This document shows positions 7,911 to 15,950 of a stretch of 46,425 nucleotides of DNA, in pieces. The stretch's first letter is position 1; the number at the start of each line of letters is the position of its first letter. Source of the DNA: Myxococcota bacterium (GTDB taxonomy: Bacteria; Myxococcota_A; Bradymonadia; UBA7976; UBA1532). The translations under genes were made by a program, and so were the position numbers. The stretch is taken from contig JAHJCH010000150.1 in the NCBI GenBank assembly GCA_018813065.1, positions 1 through 46,425 on the forward strand, in the 5' to 3' direction. Below the pieces are notes generated by a model. That model searched no databases. It saw only the letters and a program-made list of their open reading frames with translations, and was not told where the DNA came from.

Positions 7911-9329
7911 ATGGGTTTTTCAATGAGGACCAACGTGTCCGCGTTGTCCGCGCAGCGTCACCTGCGAGGCAGCGCCGCGCGCATGACTCAAGCCTTTAAT
8001 CGACTCTCAAGCGGTCAACGTATCCAGCACGCGGGCGATGATCCCACTGGCCTGATCATCAGCGCGCGCTTCACGCAGCGCATCCGCGGTGAACGCCAGG
8101 CGATGGATAACGCGCAGAGCGCCGCCTCTATGGCGCGCGGCGCCGAGGCCAGCCTCGACAGCGTCGGGGCCCTGCTGCAAGCCATCCGACCCCTCGTCAT
8201 TCAGGCCGCCAACGATAGCCAGTCCCAGGCAGATCGCCTCACCCTGCAAGGCCAAATCGACGCCCTGCGCGAGGAGATCAACGCCGTGGTGACCCGCGCC
8301 GAGTTTAACGGTCAGCCGCTCCTGGATGGCTCCCTGTCCGACGCCTTCTTTAACGTCGGCCCTCACGCCCGACAGCGCCTCAGCTTTGGCGTGCGCGATG
8401 TCCAGGTCGAGGCCCTCGGCGCTTGGGCCACCGCTCAAGGCAACCCCGCCTCAAGCGCGCCCCTCGTCGCTGGCGATCTGTCCATCAATGGCGTCGCGAT
8501 TCGCCCCACTCAGCCCCAGGATGACCCCCTCTCCACCTCAAACCCCGCCGCCTCGGCGATCGCCAAGGCCGCCGCCATCAACGCCAGCGTCGCCGATCAT
8601 GGCGTCACCGCTCGCGTCCTGCCGACCGTCCTGGAGGCCGCCGGTCCCATCACCGCCGGCCCCCTCGATGAGATCGACGCGCTGTGGATCAACGGCGTGC
8701 TCATCGGCGGCTTTGAGGTCCTGGATGATGACGCCAATCACGCCCTGATGACGGCCATCAATGATGTCGTCGATCAGACCGGCGTCAGCGCCTCCATCAA
8801 CGCCGCCGGTCACTTGGTCCTGCGCGCTGAGGATGGCCGCAATATCAACGTCGAGGCCCCCGGTAACGCCGCCGCCATCACCGGCTTGCCCGCCGCCATC
8901 ACCCAGCAGGCCGCCCTCAACCTCGCCAGCGCCGCCCCCTTCGCCTTGGCTGGCAACGGTGAGGCCGTCATCGGCTTCGCGGATAATCAGGCCGTGGTCG
9001 TCAACGCCGATGAGGCCCTCGACACCCTCTCGGTCCTGTCTCAAGAGGCGGCGGAGTGGTCCATCCTCAAGCTGGATCGCGCCCTGGAGCAGATCAACGG
9101 TGAGCGGGCCAAGCTCGGCGCGGTGATCAATCGCTTGGAGGCCACCCTGGGCGATCTCAACGCGCAGCTGGGCCTTGATGAGGCCGCCCGCGCTCACGTC
9201 GCCGACGCGGACTTCGCCGCCGAGGCCAGCGCCTTGAGTCAGGCCCAGATCCTTCAGCAGTCGAGCCTGTCCATCCTCGCTCAAGCCAACAGCGCGCGGG
9301 AGGGCGCGCTGCGGCTCCTGGAGGGGTGA
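7911..9329 (+). CDS. Flagellin, divergent paralogue
   Basis: 472-residue flagellin with the conserved N-terminal D0/D1 helices (RTNVSALSAQRHL, RLSSGQRIQHAGDDPTGLII) and C-terminal D1/D0 (DADFAAEASALSQAQILQQS, ILAQANSAREGALRLL). The middle (~190-380) holds flagellin inserted-domain motifs (INGVAIRP, NGVLIGGFEV, LRAEDGRNINVEA). It differs from the two downstream paralogues at many normally conserved N-terminal positions, for example MGFSMRTN instead of MGL(F/Y)INTN. GGAGG lies about seven bases before the ATG. It may be a minor or cap-proximal filament subunit; that is inference. Confidence 0.93.
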   Translation: MGFSMRTNVSALSAQRHLRGSAARMTQAFNRLSSGQRIQHAGDDPTGLIISARFTQRIRGERQAMDNAQSAASMARGAEASLDSVGALLQAIRPLVIQAANDSQSQADRLTLQGQIDALREEINAVVTRAEFNGQPLLDGSLSDAFFNVGPHARQRLSFGVRDVQVEALGAWATAQGNPASSAPLVAGDLSINGVAIRPTQPQDDPLSTSNPAASAIAKAAAINASVADHGVTARVLPTVLEAAGPITAGPLDEIDALWINGVLIGGFEVLDDDANHALMTAINDVVDQTGVSASINAAGHLVLRAEDGRNINVEAPGNAAAITGLPAAITQQAALNLASAAPFALAGNGEAVIGFADNQAVVVNADEALDTLSVLSQEAAEWSILKLDRALEQINGERAKLGAVINRLEATLGDLNAQLGLDEAARAHVADADFAAEASALSQAQILQQSSLSILAQANSAREGALRLLEG

Positions 9330-9478
9330 TGCGCGAGATCATGAGGCTGACAGAGCTGAGTCGCAAAATCCAGATGGCCCTCAATCAGCTCAACTTGGCG
9401 CTCAAGCTCAAGAAGGATAACCCTTGGCACACGCCTCAGCTGAACCGGCCTGATCGAATCGTGGAGCCTGAAGATTAA
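9329..9478 (+). CDS. Small ORF coupled to flagellin stop
   Basis: 49-residue frame whose ATG shares one base with the preceding flagellin stop (TGATG), consistent with re-initiation. It is predicted as an amphipathic helix (MRLTELSRKIQMALNQLN, then LALKLKK) followed by a polar tail. Its place just before a terminator-like hairpin makes it the last gene of the first flagellin transcript. It could be a small flagellin-associated chaperone or regulator, but no family is recognised. Confidence 0.5.
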   Translation: MREIMRLTELSRKIQMALNQLNLALKLKKDNPWHTPQLNRPDRIVEPED

Positions 9479-9511
9479 GGCCCACGCGCGTATCTTGTCA
9501 TAAGCCATTGC

Positions 9512-9534
9512 CATCCCAGGATGGGATGTTTTTT
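9512..9534 (+). terminator. Rho-independent terminator candidate
   Basis: CATCCCA (9512-9518) pairs with TGGGATG (9522-9528) around a three-base loop and is followed by six T. It lies 34 bp after the 49-residue ORF and before flagellin 2, so it would end the first flagellin transcript. Confidence 0.6.
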
Positions 9535-9541
9535 CGCATGA

Positions 9542-9599
9542 GGACACACGGAAGTGTCCGATCTCGCCCTTGATTTAGGGTGATTGTCACGGAGGACAC
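9542..9599 (+). promoter_or_regulatory. Dyad that could mask the flagellin-2 ribosome site
   Basis: GGACAC (9542-9547) and GTGTCC (9554-9559) form a six-base stem. GTGTCC can alternatively pair with a second GGACAC at 9594-9599, which is part of the Shine-Dalgarno region GGAGGACAC of flagellin 2. Two mutually exclusive hairpins are therefore possible, one of which hides the ribosome site. Confidence 0.35.
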
Positions 9600-9602
9600 A
9601 CT

Positions 9603-11015
9603 ATGGGTCTGTTCATCAACACGAACATCGCCGCGCTCAACTCTCAGCGCCGCCTCTTGCACTCCACCAACAGCCTCAACCGCACGTTCGAGCGCCTCTC
9701 CAGCGGTCGCCGCGTCAACAGCGCCGCCGATGACGCCGTGGGCTTGGCCATCAGCGAGCGCTTCAACGCCCAGATCCGAGGGATGGATCAGGCTGTGCGC
9801 AACAGCAATGACGCGGTGAGCTTGGTGCAGGTGGCGGAGTCGTCGCTGCAAGAGTCCACCAACATCATGCAGCGCATCCGCGAGCTGGCCGTTCAGGCGG
9901 CCTCAGACGTCAACTCCAGCTCAGATCGTGAGGCCATCCAGGCCGAGATCGATCAGCTCCAGGATGAGCTGGGCCGCATCGCCGACACCACGAACTTCAA
10001 CGGCCAGAAGGTGCTCGATGGCACCTTCCTCGACAAGTTCTTCCACATCGGCGCCAACTTCCGAGAGACAGTGCGTGTGCGCGTGCGCGACGCGCGCCCC
10101 GTCACCATCGGTCGCCACGCCGTCAGCACCGGCGATCCCGTCACCACCGCCACCCTCGCCGCAGGCGATCTGTTCATCAACGGCGTCACCGTGCGGGCCA
10201 CGCAGCCCGTGGATGACACCCTCAGCACCAGCGCCAACAGTGGCTCGGCCATCGCCAAGGCCACCGCGATCAACGACGGCACCAGCTTCCACGGCGTCTC
10301 CGCGTACACCAACCCGGCGGTGCGCCCCGGCTCCGGGCAGGCCGCCGGCGGCACGCTGGATGAGGCCAACTACATCGAGATCAACGGTCGGACCATCACA
10401 GGGCTCCATGTGGGCACCGATGACACCCCCGAGAACCTCGTGCGGGCGATCAACGCGGAGTTCGATAACACCGGCGTGATCGCCTCGCGCAACGCCGACT
10501 CGCAGATCGTCTTGACCGCTGAGGATGGGCGCAATATCGAGGTCGTGACGGTGGGCAACGGCGGCCTCGTGACCGGCTTAACCGCAGGCGTGAGCACAGG
10601 GACAATCACGCTGCACTCTGAGAACCAATACAGCCTCAGCGGCGCAAATGAGGCCTTCATCGGCTTCGTCGATAACGCCCTGGTCGGCGTAAACTCCGTT
10701 CAAGCCGTCTCGACCATCGACGTGACCACCCGTGAGGGCGCCAACTTGGCGTTGTTGATCACCGATCGCGCCCTGGCGCAGCTGGCGGAGGATCGCGCGG
10801 ACCTCGGCGCGGTTCAAAACCGGCTCCAGTCCACCATCTCCAACCTGACGGCGGTGTCTGAGACGACCTCCGCCGCCCGCAGCCGCATCCTCGACGCCGA
10901 CTTCGCCGCCGAGAGCTCCAACCTGGCGCGCTTCCAAGTGCTCCAGCAGGCGGGGACGTCGATCTTGGCCCAGGCCAACCAAAGCTCACAAAACGCGCTG
11001 TCGCTGTTGCAGTAA
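9603..11015 (+). CDS. Flagellin (major type)
   Basis: 470-residue flagellin, the structural subunit of the flagellar filament. It has canonical N-terminal INTNIAALNSQR and LSSGRRVNSAADDAVGLAIS, VAESSLQESTNIMQRIRELAVQAA, and C-terminal LDADFAAESSNLARFQVLQQAG and ILAQANQSSQNALSLLQ. The central insertion (~190-380) carries flagellin_IN-like motifs. GGAGG is about seven bases before the ATG. It appears to start a four-gene transcription unit: flagellin 2, 58-residue ORF, recombinase-like protein, flagellin 3. Confidence 0.96.
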   Translation: MGLFINTNIAALNSQRRLLHSTNSLNRTFERLSSGRRVNSAADDAVGLAISERFNAQIRGMDQAVRNSNDAVSLVQVAESSLQESTNIMQRIRELAVQAASDVNSSSDREAIQAEIDQLQDELGRIADTTNFNGQKVLDGTFLDKFFHIGANFRETVRVRVRDARPVTIGRHAVSTGDPVTTATLAAGDLFINGVTVRATQPVDDTLSTSANSGSAIAKATAINDGTSFHGVSAYTNPAVRPGSGQAAGGTLDEANYIEINGRTITGLHVGTDDTPENLVRAINAEFDNTGVIASRNADSQIVLTAEDGRNIEVVTVGNGGLVTGLTAGVSTGTITLHSENQYSLSGANEAFIGFVDNALVGVNSVQAVSTIDVTTREGANLALLITDRALAQLAEDRADLGAVQNRLQSTISNLTAVSETTSAARSRILDADFAAESSNLARFQVLQQAGTSILAQANQSSQNALSLLQ

Positions 11016-11030
11016 TGAAGGGGGTGCCTT

Positions 11031-11207
11031 GTGAAGACGCAGTCGTTGGACCTCCGCCCGCAGCGCGCTCAGCCCAAGCCCCGTCGCGCGCGTAGGCGCG
11101 GCCACCTCGACGCGCTGCGGCGCGCCCTGGAGGAGAACCACGCGGCCGCGGCCGCCCCAATGATGTTGCCCGAGGCCCTGCTGGCCCTCTGGGCCGAGGG
11201 GGGATGA
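11031..11207 (+). CDS. Small basic ORF between flagellin and recombinase-like gene
   Basis: 58-residue frame starting at GTG 11031 with AAGGGGG about seven bases upstream, and ending in ATGA overlap with the recombinase-like gene. The first half is highly basic (PKPRRARRRGHLDALRRAL) and the rest is Ala/Leu-rich helix. The tight spacing on both sides supports it being translated. It resembles no family I know. It could be a nucleic-acid-binding partner of the recombinase-like protein; that is inference. Confidence 0.5.
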   Translation: MKTQSLDLRPQRAQPKPRRARRRGHLDALRRALEENHAAAAAPMMLPEALLALWAEGG

Positions 11208-12217
11208 TGTTCTGCCACTTCGCCACCGAGGATGAGAACCAACGCTTCGAGGGCTTCGAGGCGCGGCTGGCCGCCCGTGGCCGCAGCGCGGCGACGCGGC
11301 GCGCTTATCGCTCCGATTGGCAAGACCTCTCCCTCTTCTTGCGCCGTGAGCGCGGGGCGGCCTTCGACGGCGCCCTGAGCGCCGAGGCCCTCCACCGCTG
11401 GTGCGACTACGCGCGTAAGCACGCCAAGCGCGCCGCCACGATCAACCGCCGCCTGGCCTTCGCGCGGGTCTACGCCCGCCACTTGAGCGAGGCGGGCGTC
11501 ATCAGCCCCGCCCAGGCCGAGGCGATCCAGGCCATGCCTCGCTTCTGCGCCCCGCCTCGGGCCGCGCGGCTGGGCGAGGCGGAGATCCATCGCTTGCTGG
11601 CCCAGGTGGACGCGCGCGGCTGTAGCCGCGATCAGGCCCTGATCTACACGCTGCTGGATACGGGGTTAAAGGCCAGCGATTTGGCGGAGATGGACGTGGA
11701 GGACGTGGACTTCGCCGCCGGGTGTCTCTGGCCCAAGCGCCGCCGCCTGGCCCACCCCATGCCCACCCGCGCCGCGCGGAAGATCGCGTGGAGCTTGGGC
11801 GAGCGCGGCTTATTGGCCTTGCCCGACAGCGGCGAGATCGTCTTGCCCGCCAGCGGCGGTTGGCCCCCCTCTGGGCGCCTGCCCCCGCCGCCGCCCGAGC
11901 GCCTGCCCCGCGCGCTGCGCTCGCCGATGCCCCTCGATGATGAGGGCGCCGTGGCGGGCTGGCCCTTGTTCGTCGGTGAGCGTGGCCGCCTGACCGAGAA
12001 CGCCATCCAGCGGATCGTGCGCACCCACGGCGCGTTCGCCCGCGTCAAGGTCACGCCGCGCGGCCTCCGCGACGCCTTCGCCCTGCATCACTGGCGCGCG
12101 CATCAGGATCTCGTGGGCCTGGCGGAGTTGCTGGATCTGAGCAGCCTCGATGGCGTGCGGCAGCTGATCCGTGAGGCCACGCGGGAGGATCACGGCGACG
12201 ACGCCCTGAGCGCTTGA
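11204..12217 (+). CDS. Tyrosine-recombinase-fold protein lacking the catalytic residues
   Basis: 337 residues with the Xer/phage-integrase layout. The N-terminal SAM-like core-binding domain spans ~13-110 (RSAATRRAYRSDWQDLSLFL, TINRRLAFARVYARHL). The catalytic-type domain follows (LIYTLLDTGLKASDL, VTPRGLRDAFALHHWRAH, LAELLDLSSLDGVRQLI). At the catalytic positions the first Arg is Lys156, the HxxR His is Arg286, the LGH His is Leu312 and the nucleophile Tyr position is Leu321. Only Arg289 remains. A Pro-rich insertion lies at ~215-245. It is probably a DNA-binding protein without strand-cleavage activity. The stop is one base from the flagellin-3 ATG, so expression is tied to flagellins. Confidence 0.85.
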   Translation: MMFCHFATEDENQRFEGFEARLAARGRSAATRRAYRSDWQDLSLFLRRERGAAFDGALSAEALHRWCDYARKHAKRAATINRRLAFARVYARHLSEAGVISPAQAEAIQAMPRFCAPPRAARLGEAEIHRLLAQVDARGCSRDQALIYTLLDTGLKASDLAEMDVEDVDFAAGCLWPKRRRLAHPMPTRAARKIAWSLGERGLLALPDSGEIVLPASGGWPPSGRLPPPPPERLPRALRSPMPLDDEGAVAGWPLFVGERGRLTENAIQRIVRTHGAFARVKVTPRGLRDAFALHHWRAHQDLVGLAELLDLSSLDGVRQLIREATREDHGDDALSA

Positions 12218-12218
12218 G

Positions 12219-13631
12219 ATGGGCCTCTATATCAACACCAACCTCGCCGCGATCAACGCTCGCCGGCACCTCGATCGGCAGACGGTGGGGCTGCGTCAGG
12301 TCCATGAGCGCCTCGCCTCGGGGCTGCGGATCAACAGCGCGGGCGATGACGCGGCGGGGACCGCGATCTCCGATCGCCTGACGACGCGGGTGCGCGGCTT
12401 GGCCCAGGCCAACCGCAACGCCGCCGACGCGGTGAGCTTGGTGCAGGTGGCCGAGGGCGCCATGATGGAGTCCACCCAGATCCTCCAGCGGATGCGCGAG
12501 CTGTCCGTTCAGGCCGCCTCGGATATGAACACCTCTGCGGATCGCGAGGCCATTCAGGCGGAGATCGATCAGCTCATTGATGAGCTGGATCGCGTGGGGG
12601 AGACGACCCGGATGAACGGGGAGCGCTTGTTGGATGGGGGCTTTATCGAGAAGTTCTTCCACGTCGGCAGCGACTTCCGCGAACGGACCCGTGTCAGCCT
12701 CTCCGACGCCCGCGCCAGCGCCCTGGGGCGCTGGGCCGTGGCCACCAGCGCGGAGGTCTTTCATAACCAGCTGGTGCGCGGCGATCTGATCTTAAATCAG
12801 GTAACAATCCGAGGCAGCTACAACAGCGATGATCTCCTCAGCACAAAGTTGATGGCGGGCTCGGCCATCGCCAAGGCCGCCGCCATCAATGACACCACCG
12901 CGTTTCACGGGGTTCAGGCCTACGTCAACGCGACCATACGATTGGGCAGCGGTGACGTGGTCGGCGGGGCCTTGGATGAGGCCAATTACATCAAGATCAA
13001 TGAGCGGATCATCACCGGGATCACCATTGAGCCCGAGGACGCCTCGGACGCCCTCATCCGCGCGATCAACGCCGAGTTTGAGCACACGGGCGTAACCGCG
13101 CGGCTGGACGCCAACAGCCAAGTTGAGCTGCGGGCGGAGGATGGCCGAAACCTCGACGTGGTTATTTATGGCAACGCGGACGTGATCACCGGGCTGGCGA
13201 CCGACACGGCGGCGGGCACCCTGACCTTGCACTCGGCGGATCAGATCGCCATGAGCGGGGCCAATGAGGTCCGCGCTGGCTTCGTCGATAACGCCCTCAT
13301 CGGCGTCAGCGGGGCGCAGGCGACGAGCACGGTGGACGTGCGCAGCCGAGAGGGGGCCAACTTGGCGATCTTGATCATGGATCGCGCCTTGGAGCACCTC
13401 AACGCCGAGCGGGCGACCCTGGGCGCGATTCATAACCGCTTGACGACCACGCAGAGCCACCTGACGCATATGGGCGAGGCCCTTGAGGCCGCCCGCAGCC
13501 GCATCCTCGACGCCGACTTCGCCGCCGAGAGCGCCCAGCTCTCACGCCTCCAGGTGCTCCAGCAGGCAGCGACGAGCATCTTGGCCCAGGCCAATCAAGG
13601 CCCACAGAGCGCGCTATCGCTCTTGCAGTGA
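12219..13631 (+). CDS. Flagellin (major type), paralogue of 9603-11015
   Basis: 470-residue flagellin, the same length as and clearly paralogous to flagellin 2. It has MGLYINTNLAAINARRHL, LASGLRINSAGDDAAGTAIS, MMESTQILQRMRELSVQAA, LDADFAAESAQLSRLQVLQQA and a terminal ALSLLQ. The central domain diverges more than the ends. No Shine-Dalgarno is visible. The start lies one base after the recombinase-like stop, so translation is probably coupled. No terminator is evident in the 29 bp before the convergent lipoprotein gene. Confidence 0.95.
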   Translation: MGLYINTNLAAINARRHLDRQTVGLRQVHERLASGLRINSAGDDAAGTAISDRLTTRVRGLAQANRNAADAVSLVQVAEGAMMESTQILQRMRELSVQAASDMNTSADREAIQAEIDQLIDELDRVGETTRMNGERLLDGGFIEKFFHVGSDFRERTRVSLSDARASALGRWAVATSAEVFHNQLVRGDLILNQVTIRGSYNSDDLLSTKLMAGSAIAKAAAINDTTAFHGVQAYVNATIRLGSGDVVGGALDEANYIKINERIITGITIEPEDASDALIRAINAEFEHTGVTARLDANSQVELRAEDGRNLDVVIYGNADVITGLATDTAAGTLTLHSADQIAMSGANEVRAGFVDNALIGVSGAQATSTVDVRSREGANLAILIMDRALEHLNAERATLGAIHNRLTTTQSHLTHMGEALEAARSRILDADFAAESAQLSRLQVLQQAATSILAQANQGPQSALSLLQ

Positions 13632-13660
13632 TTGAGTAATTTTGAAGATTTTACGGTGAT

Positions 13661-15133
13661 TTAGAAGAAGTCTTCGTCGAGGATCGGCGTGATCGTGCAG
13701 TCCGCCCCGCCGACGCGCGAGCCCCAGACGCGGTGGCTGGCTTGGTGCTCGCCGACGCCGAACTTCAACGGGAAGCCCAGCCCCAAGTCAAACTCCCCCA
13801 AGCCCTCCAGCGCGGCGAGGAAGCCCTCGGTGTCCAGCGCTGGCCCCACACGCTCCAGCGCCTCCTTGACCAGCCGCCCCGCGATGTAGCCCTCCAAGGA
13901 GACGAAGCCCGGCGCGGCGCCGTCGCCATACTCGATGAGGTGCTGGCGGTACTCATTGACTAAGGCGACCTGGGCCTCGAAGTGCGGCACGACGTGGGTG
14001 ATGATCATGCCCTCGCAGAAGGGCGTCTCGATCCCCTGATCATTGGTAAAGGTGCCCTGGGCCGCCAGCCCTTGGGCGAAGGCCCGCGTGGCGGGCGACA
14101 TGGCGGCGAAGATCAGCGCGTCGATGCCCTGGATGGCGGTGACCTCCTCGGCGCTCAGCGTCCAGCCCCCCGGATCGCCGGTGGTGTCGCCGTCCCGTTG
14201 CACGCGAAAGAAGGCGCGCCGCGCGGCGACGACGAAGGCGGCTGCGGGCTGAGAGGTCGCCGTCATCAACACATAGGCGTTCTTCTTCCCCGCGCTGTCG
14301 GCTTGGATCGCGTCGGAGGCCAGCCACCTCAGCAGCCGCTGCACCGGCTCATCCATGACCTCGGCCCGCGCGCCGACCTCATAGGTCCACACCTCGATGT
14401 CCTCCTCGGGGATCGAGTAGGGCGCCGCGCGCAGGACATCTGAGAGCCCAAAGAGCCCCGCCTCGCCGAAGTGATCGACATGACCCAGGTCGTCGGTGCC
14501 TTGGGCAAAGAGGGCGATGTTGCTGCCTGGCTGGGCGATCGTGCGTCGATCAAGGAGGTAGTTCGTCAGCGCCACCGCCTCCTCGCGGTAGCTCGCCCGA
14601 TAGTGAAACAGCCACTTATGCGGCGGGCTGGGGCGCAGGTGCGGATCGCCGGTGTAGGGGGCGATGAACGGGATCTCATGGGCCGCAGCCCAGGGGAATG
14701 TCTCCTCGGCGGTCGGCGAGCCCATGTTGCCCAGCGCGGCGAAGACCCGCCGAGGCTCAAACATGGCCTTCATGTTCTCTAAGGCGCGGGCGGGCTCATA
14801 GCCGTCGTCGTGGCTCTCCAAGACCAGCTGGCGGCCATGCACGCCGCCTTGGTTGTTGACGTGCGCGAAGTAGATCTCCACGCCGATCTTCATCCCCAGC
14901 CCCAGATCGGTGGGGCCAGTGAGGTAGGCGCCGCTCTGGCCGAAGATGATCTGATCGTTGCTGACGCCGTTGGCTTGGGTGGGGAGGACACAGGCCTTTG
15001 CTTGGCAGATCCGCCCCCCCTCACAGTCGGCGTTGGCGTCGCAAGGCCAGTTGACGCCCTCTAGGGATGGGCCTTGGCAGCCAAGGAGCAGGAGCAGGGC
15101 GCCTGGCGCGGCGTAGGCTTTGATGCGCTTCAT
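13661..15133 (-). CDS. Leu/Ile/Val-type solute-binding lipoprotein, orphan sensor
   Basis: 490-residue predicted lipoprotein (lipobox LLLGC, Cys19). A short Cys-rich segment comes first (CDANADCEGGRICQAKAC), then a type-1 periplasmic binding protein fold: IIFGQSGAYLTGP, GVEIYFAHVNNQGGVHGR, the ALGNMGSPTAEE ligand loop, and PFIAPYTG. In transport systems this fold binds amino acids or similar small ligands, but no permease or ATPase gene is present. The start at 15133 shares a base with the stop of the TPR gene (TAATG), with GGAGG nine bases upstream. An earlier ATG at 15193 would add 20 residues ahead of the signal peptide and is rejected. It is the third gene of the kinase/TPR/sensor operon. 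Confidence 0.88.
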   Translation of the reverse strand: MKRIKAYAAPGALLLLLGCQGPSLEGVNWPCDANADCEGGRICQAKACVLPTQANGVSNDQIIFGQSGAYLTGPTDLGLGMKIGVEIYFAHVNNQGGVHGRQLVLESHDDGYEPARALENMKAMFEPRRVFAALGNMGSPTAEETFPWAAAHEIPFIAPYTGDPHLRPSPPHKWLFHYRASYREEAVALTNYLLDRRTIAQPGSNIALFAQGTDDLGHVDHFGEAGLFGLSDVLRAAPYSIPEEDIEVWTYEVGARAEVMDEPVQRLLRWLASDAIQADSAGKKNAYVLMTATSQPAAAFVVAARRAFFRVQRDGDTTGDPGGWTLSAEEVTAIQGIDALIFAAMSPATRAFAQGLAAQGTFTNDQGIETPFCEGMIITHVVPHFEAQVALVNEYRQHLIEYGDGAAPGFVSLEGYIAGRLVKEALERVGPALDTEGFLAALEGLGEFDLGLGFPLKFGVGEHQASHRVWGSRVGGADCTITPILDEDFF

Positions 15134-15906
15134 TAAAACGCGCCTCCGAGTGAGAGGCCCAGGCCACCAGGGCTCAGGCTGGGGTTGAGCCAAGCGGCGC
15201 CGCGCTTGGCCTCTGGGGCGCCGCCTTGCAGCAGCATGGCGATCCCGCCGCTGATGATTAAGGCGCCGCCGACGCCGCTGAGGATGGCGCCGAGGGTCTT
15301 ACGGTTCTCGCCTTGGGTTTGAAGCTCCTTGGCCTTCTCTTGGGTGATCGTCGCGGGGTTGGCGCCGATGCCCTCCTCAAGCTCAGCGTGGGCGTCGGCG
15401 CCGAGCAGGTAGAAGGCGCCGCCCGCCACTAAGGCAGCGCCGCCTGCGCCAAAGAGGGTCCAGGGCAGCGCGCTGGAGGGCGGCGGCGCGACAGGCGGCG
15501 CGACAGGCGGCGCGACAGGCGGCGCGACAGGCGGCGCCTTGACCACCTCGGCGGCGCTCGCCTCCGCCGCTTTAAGGATCTCCAGCCTGGCCTTCGCCTT
15601 TGTCTTGACTGGCTCTTTGACGTCCGGGTGCGCCAAGCAGCGCTGGAAGCTCTCCATGGCATGGCGCGGATCGCCGAAGCCCTCTTGGGCGCGGCCTAAG
15701 TTAAAGAGGAGCTGAGGATCAGCGTAGAGCGCGTAGGCCTCCTCAAAGCGCGCCGCAGCGTCACGATACGCGCCCTTGTCATAGAGCGCGGCCCCTTCTA
15801 GATAAAGGCGCTCCACCCGCGCGCTGATCTCAGCGGGCTGGGCGAGGGTGGTCCATGCAGAGAGGGTGAACACGGCGAAGCTAAAAAGCCGCCCCAGTCT
15901 GAACAT
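15133..15906 (-). CDS. Signal-peptide TPR protein with C-terminal hydrophobic pair (module A)
   Basis: 257 residues: signal peptide to about LAQ, two to three TPR units (GAALYDKGAYRDAAARFEEAY, LFNLGRAQEGFGDPRHAMESF), and a Pro/Ala/Val linker with PPVA repeats. Two hydrophobic segments (ALPWTLFGAGGAALVAGGA and LGAILSGVGGALIISGG) flank a short polar loop, and the C-terminus ends LGLSLGGAF. AAGGAG five bases before the ATG supports this start. It lies between the kinase and the solute-binding lipoprotein and has the same architecture as 24351-25505 and 33326-34057. A link between envelope sensor and kinase is inferred from gene order. Confidence 0.82.
   Translation of the reverse strand: MFRLGRLFSFAVFTLSAWTTLAQPAEISARVERLYLEGAALYDKGAYRDAAARFEEAYALYADPQLLFNLGRAQEGFGDPRHAMESFQRCLAHPDVKEPVKTKAKARLEILKAAEASAAEVVKAPPVAPPVAPPVAPPVAPPPSSALPWTLFGAGGAALVAGGAFYLLGADAHAELEEGIGANPATITQEKAKELQTQGENRKTLGAILSGVGGALIISGGIAMLLQGGAPEAKRGAAWLNPSLSPGGLGLSLGGAF
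15485..15532 (-). repeat. Four 12-bp tandem repeats (APPV coding)
   Basis: Four copies of a 12-nt unit (GGCGCGACAGGC on the plus strand) encode the Ala-Pro-Pro-Val linker of the TPR protein. The unit is in frame, so slippage would change linker length only. Confidence 0.9.
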
Positions 15907-15950
15907 TGTTGCTCCTTGGGCTCGGGTCAAGGGATCGCCGGTTGATGGCG

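Noticed and set aside
8538-9284. Minus-strand open frames opposite flagellins 1-3
   Set aside because: All are antisense to well-conserved flagellin sequence and share no motif.
11204-12217. Active flagellin phase-variation invertase
   Set aside because: Catalytic residues are missing and I saw no inverted repeats flanking a promoter.
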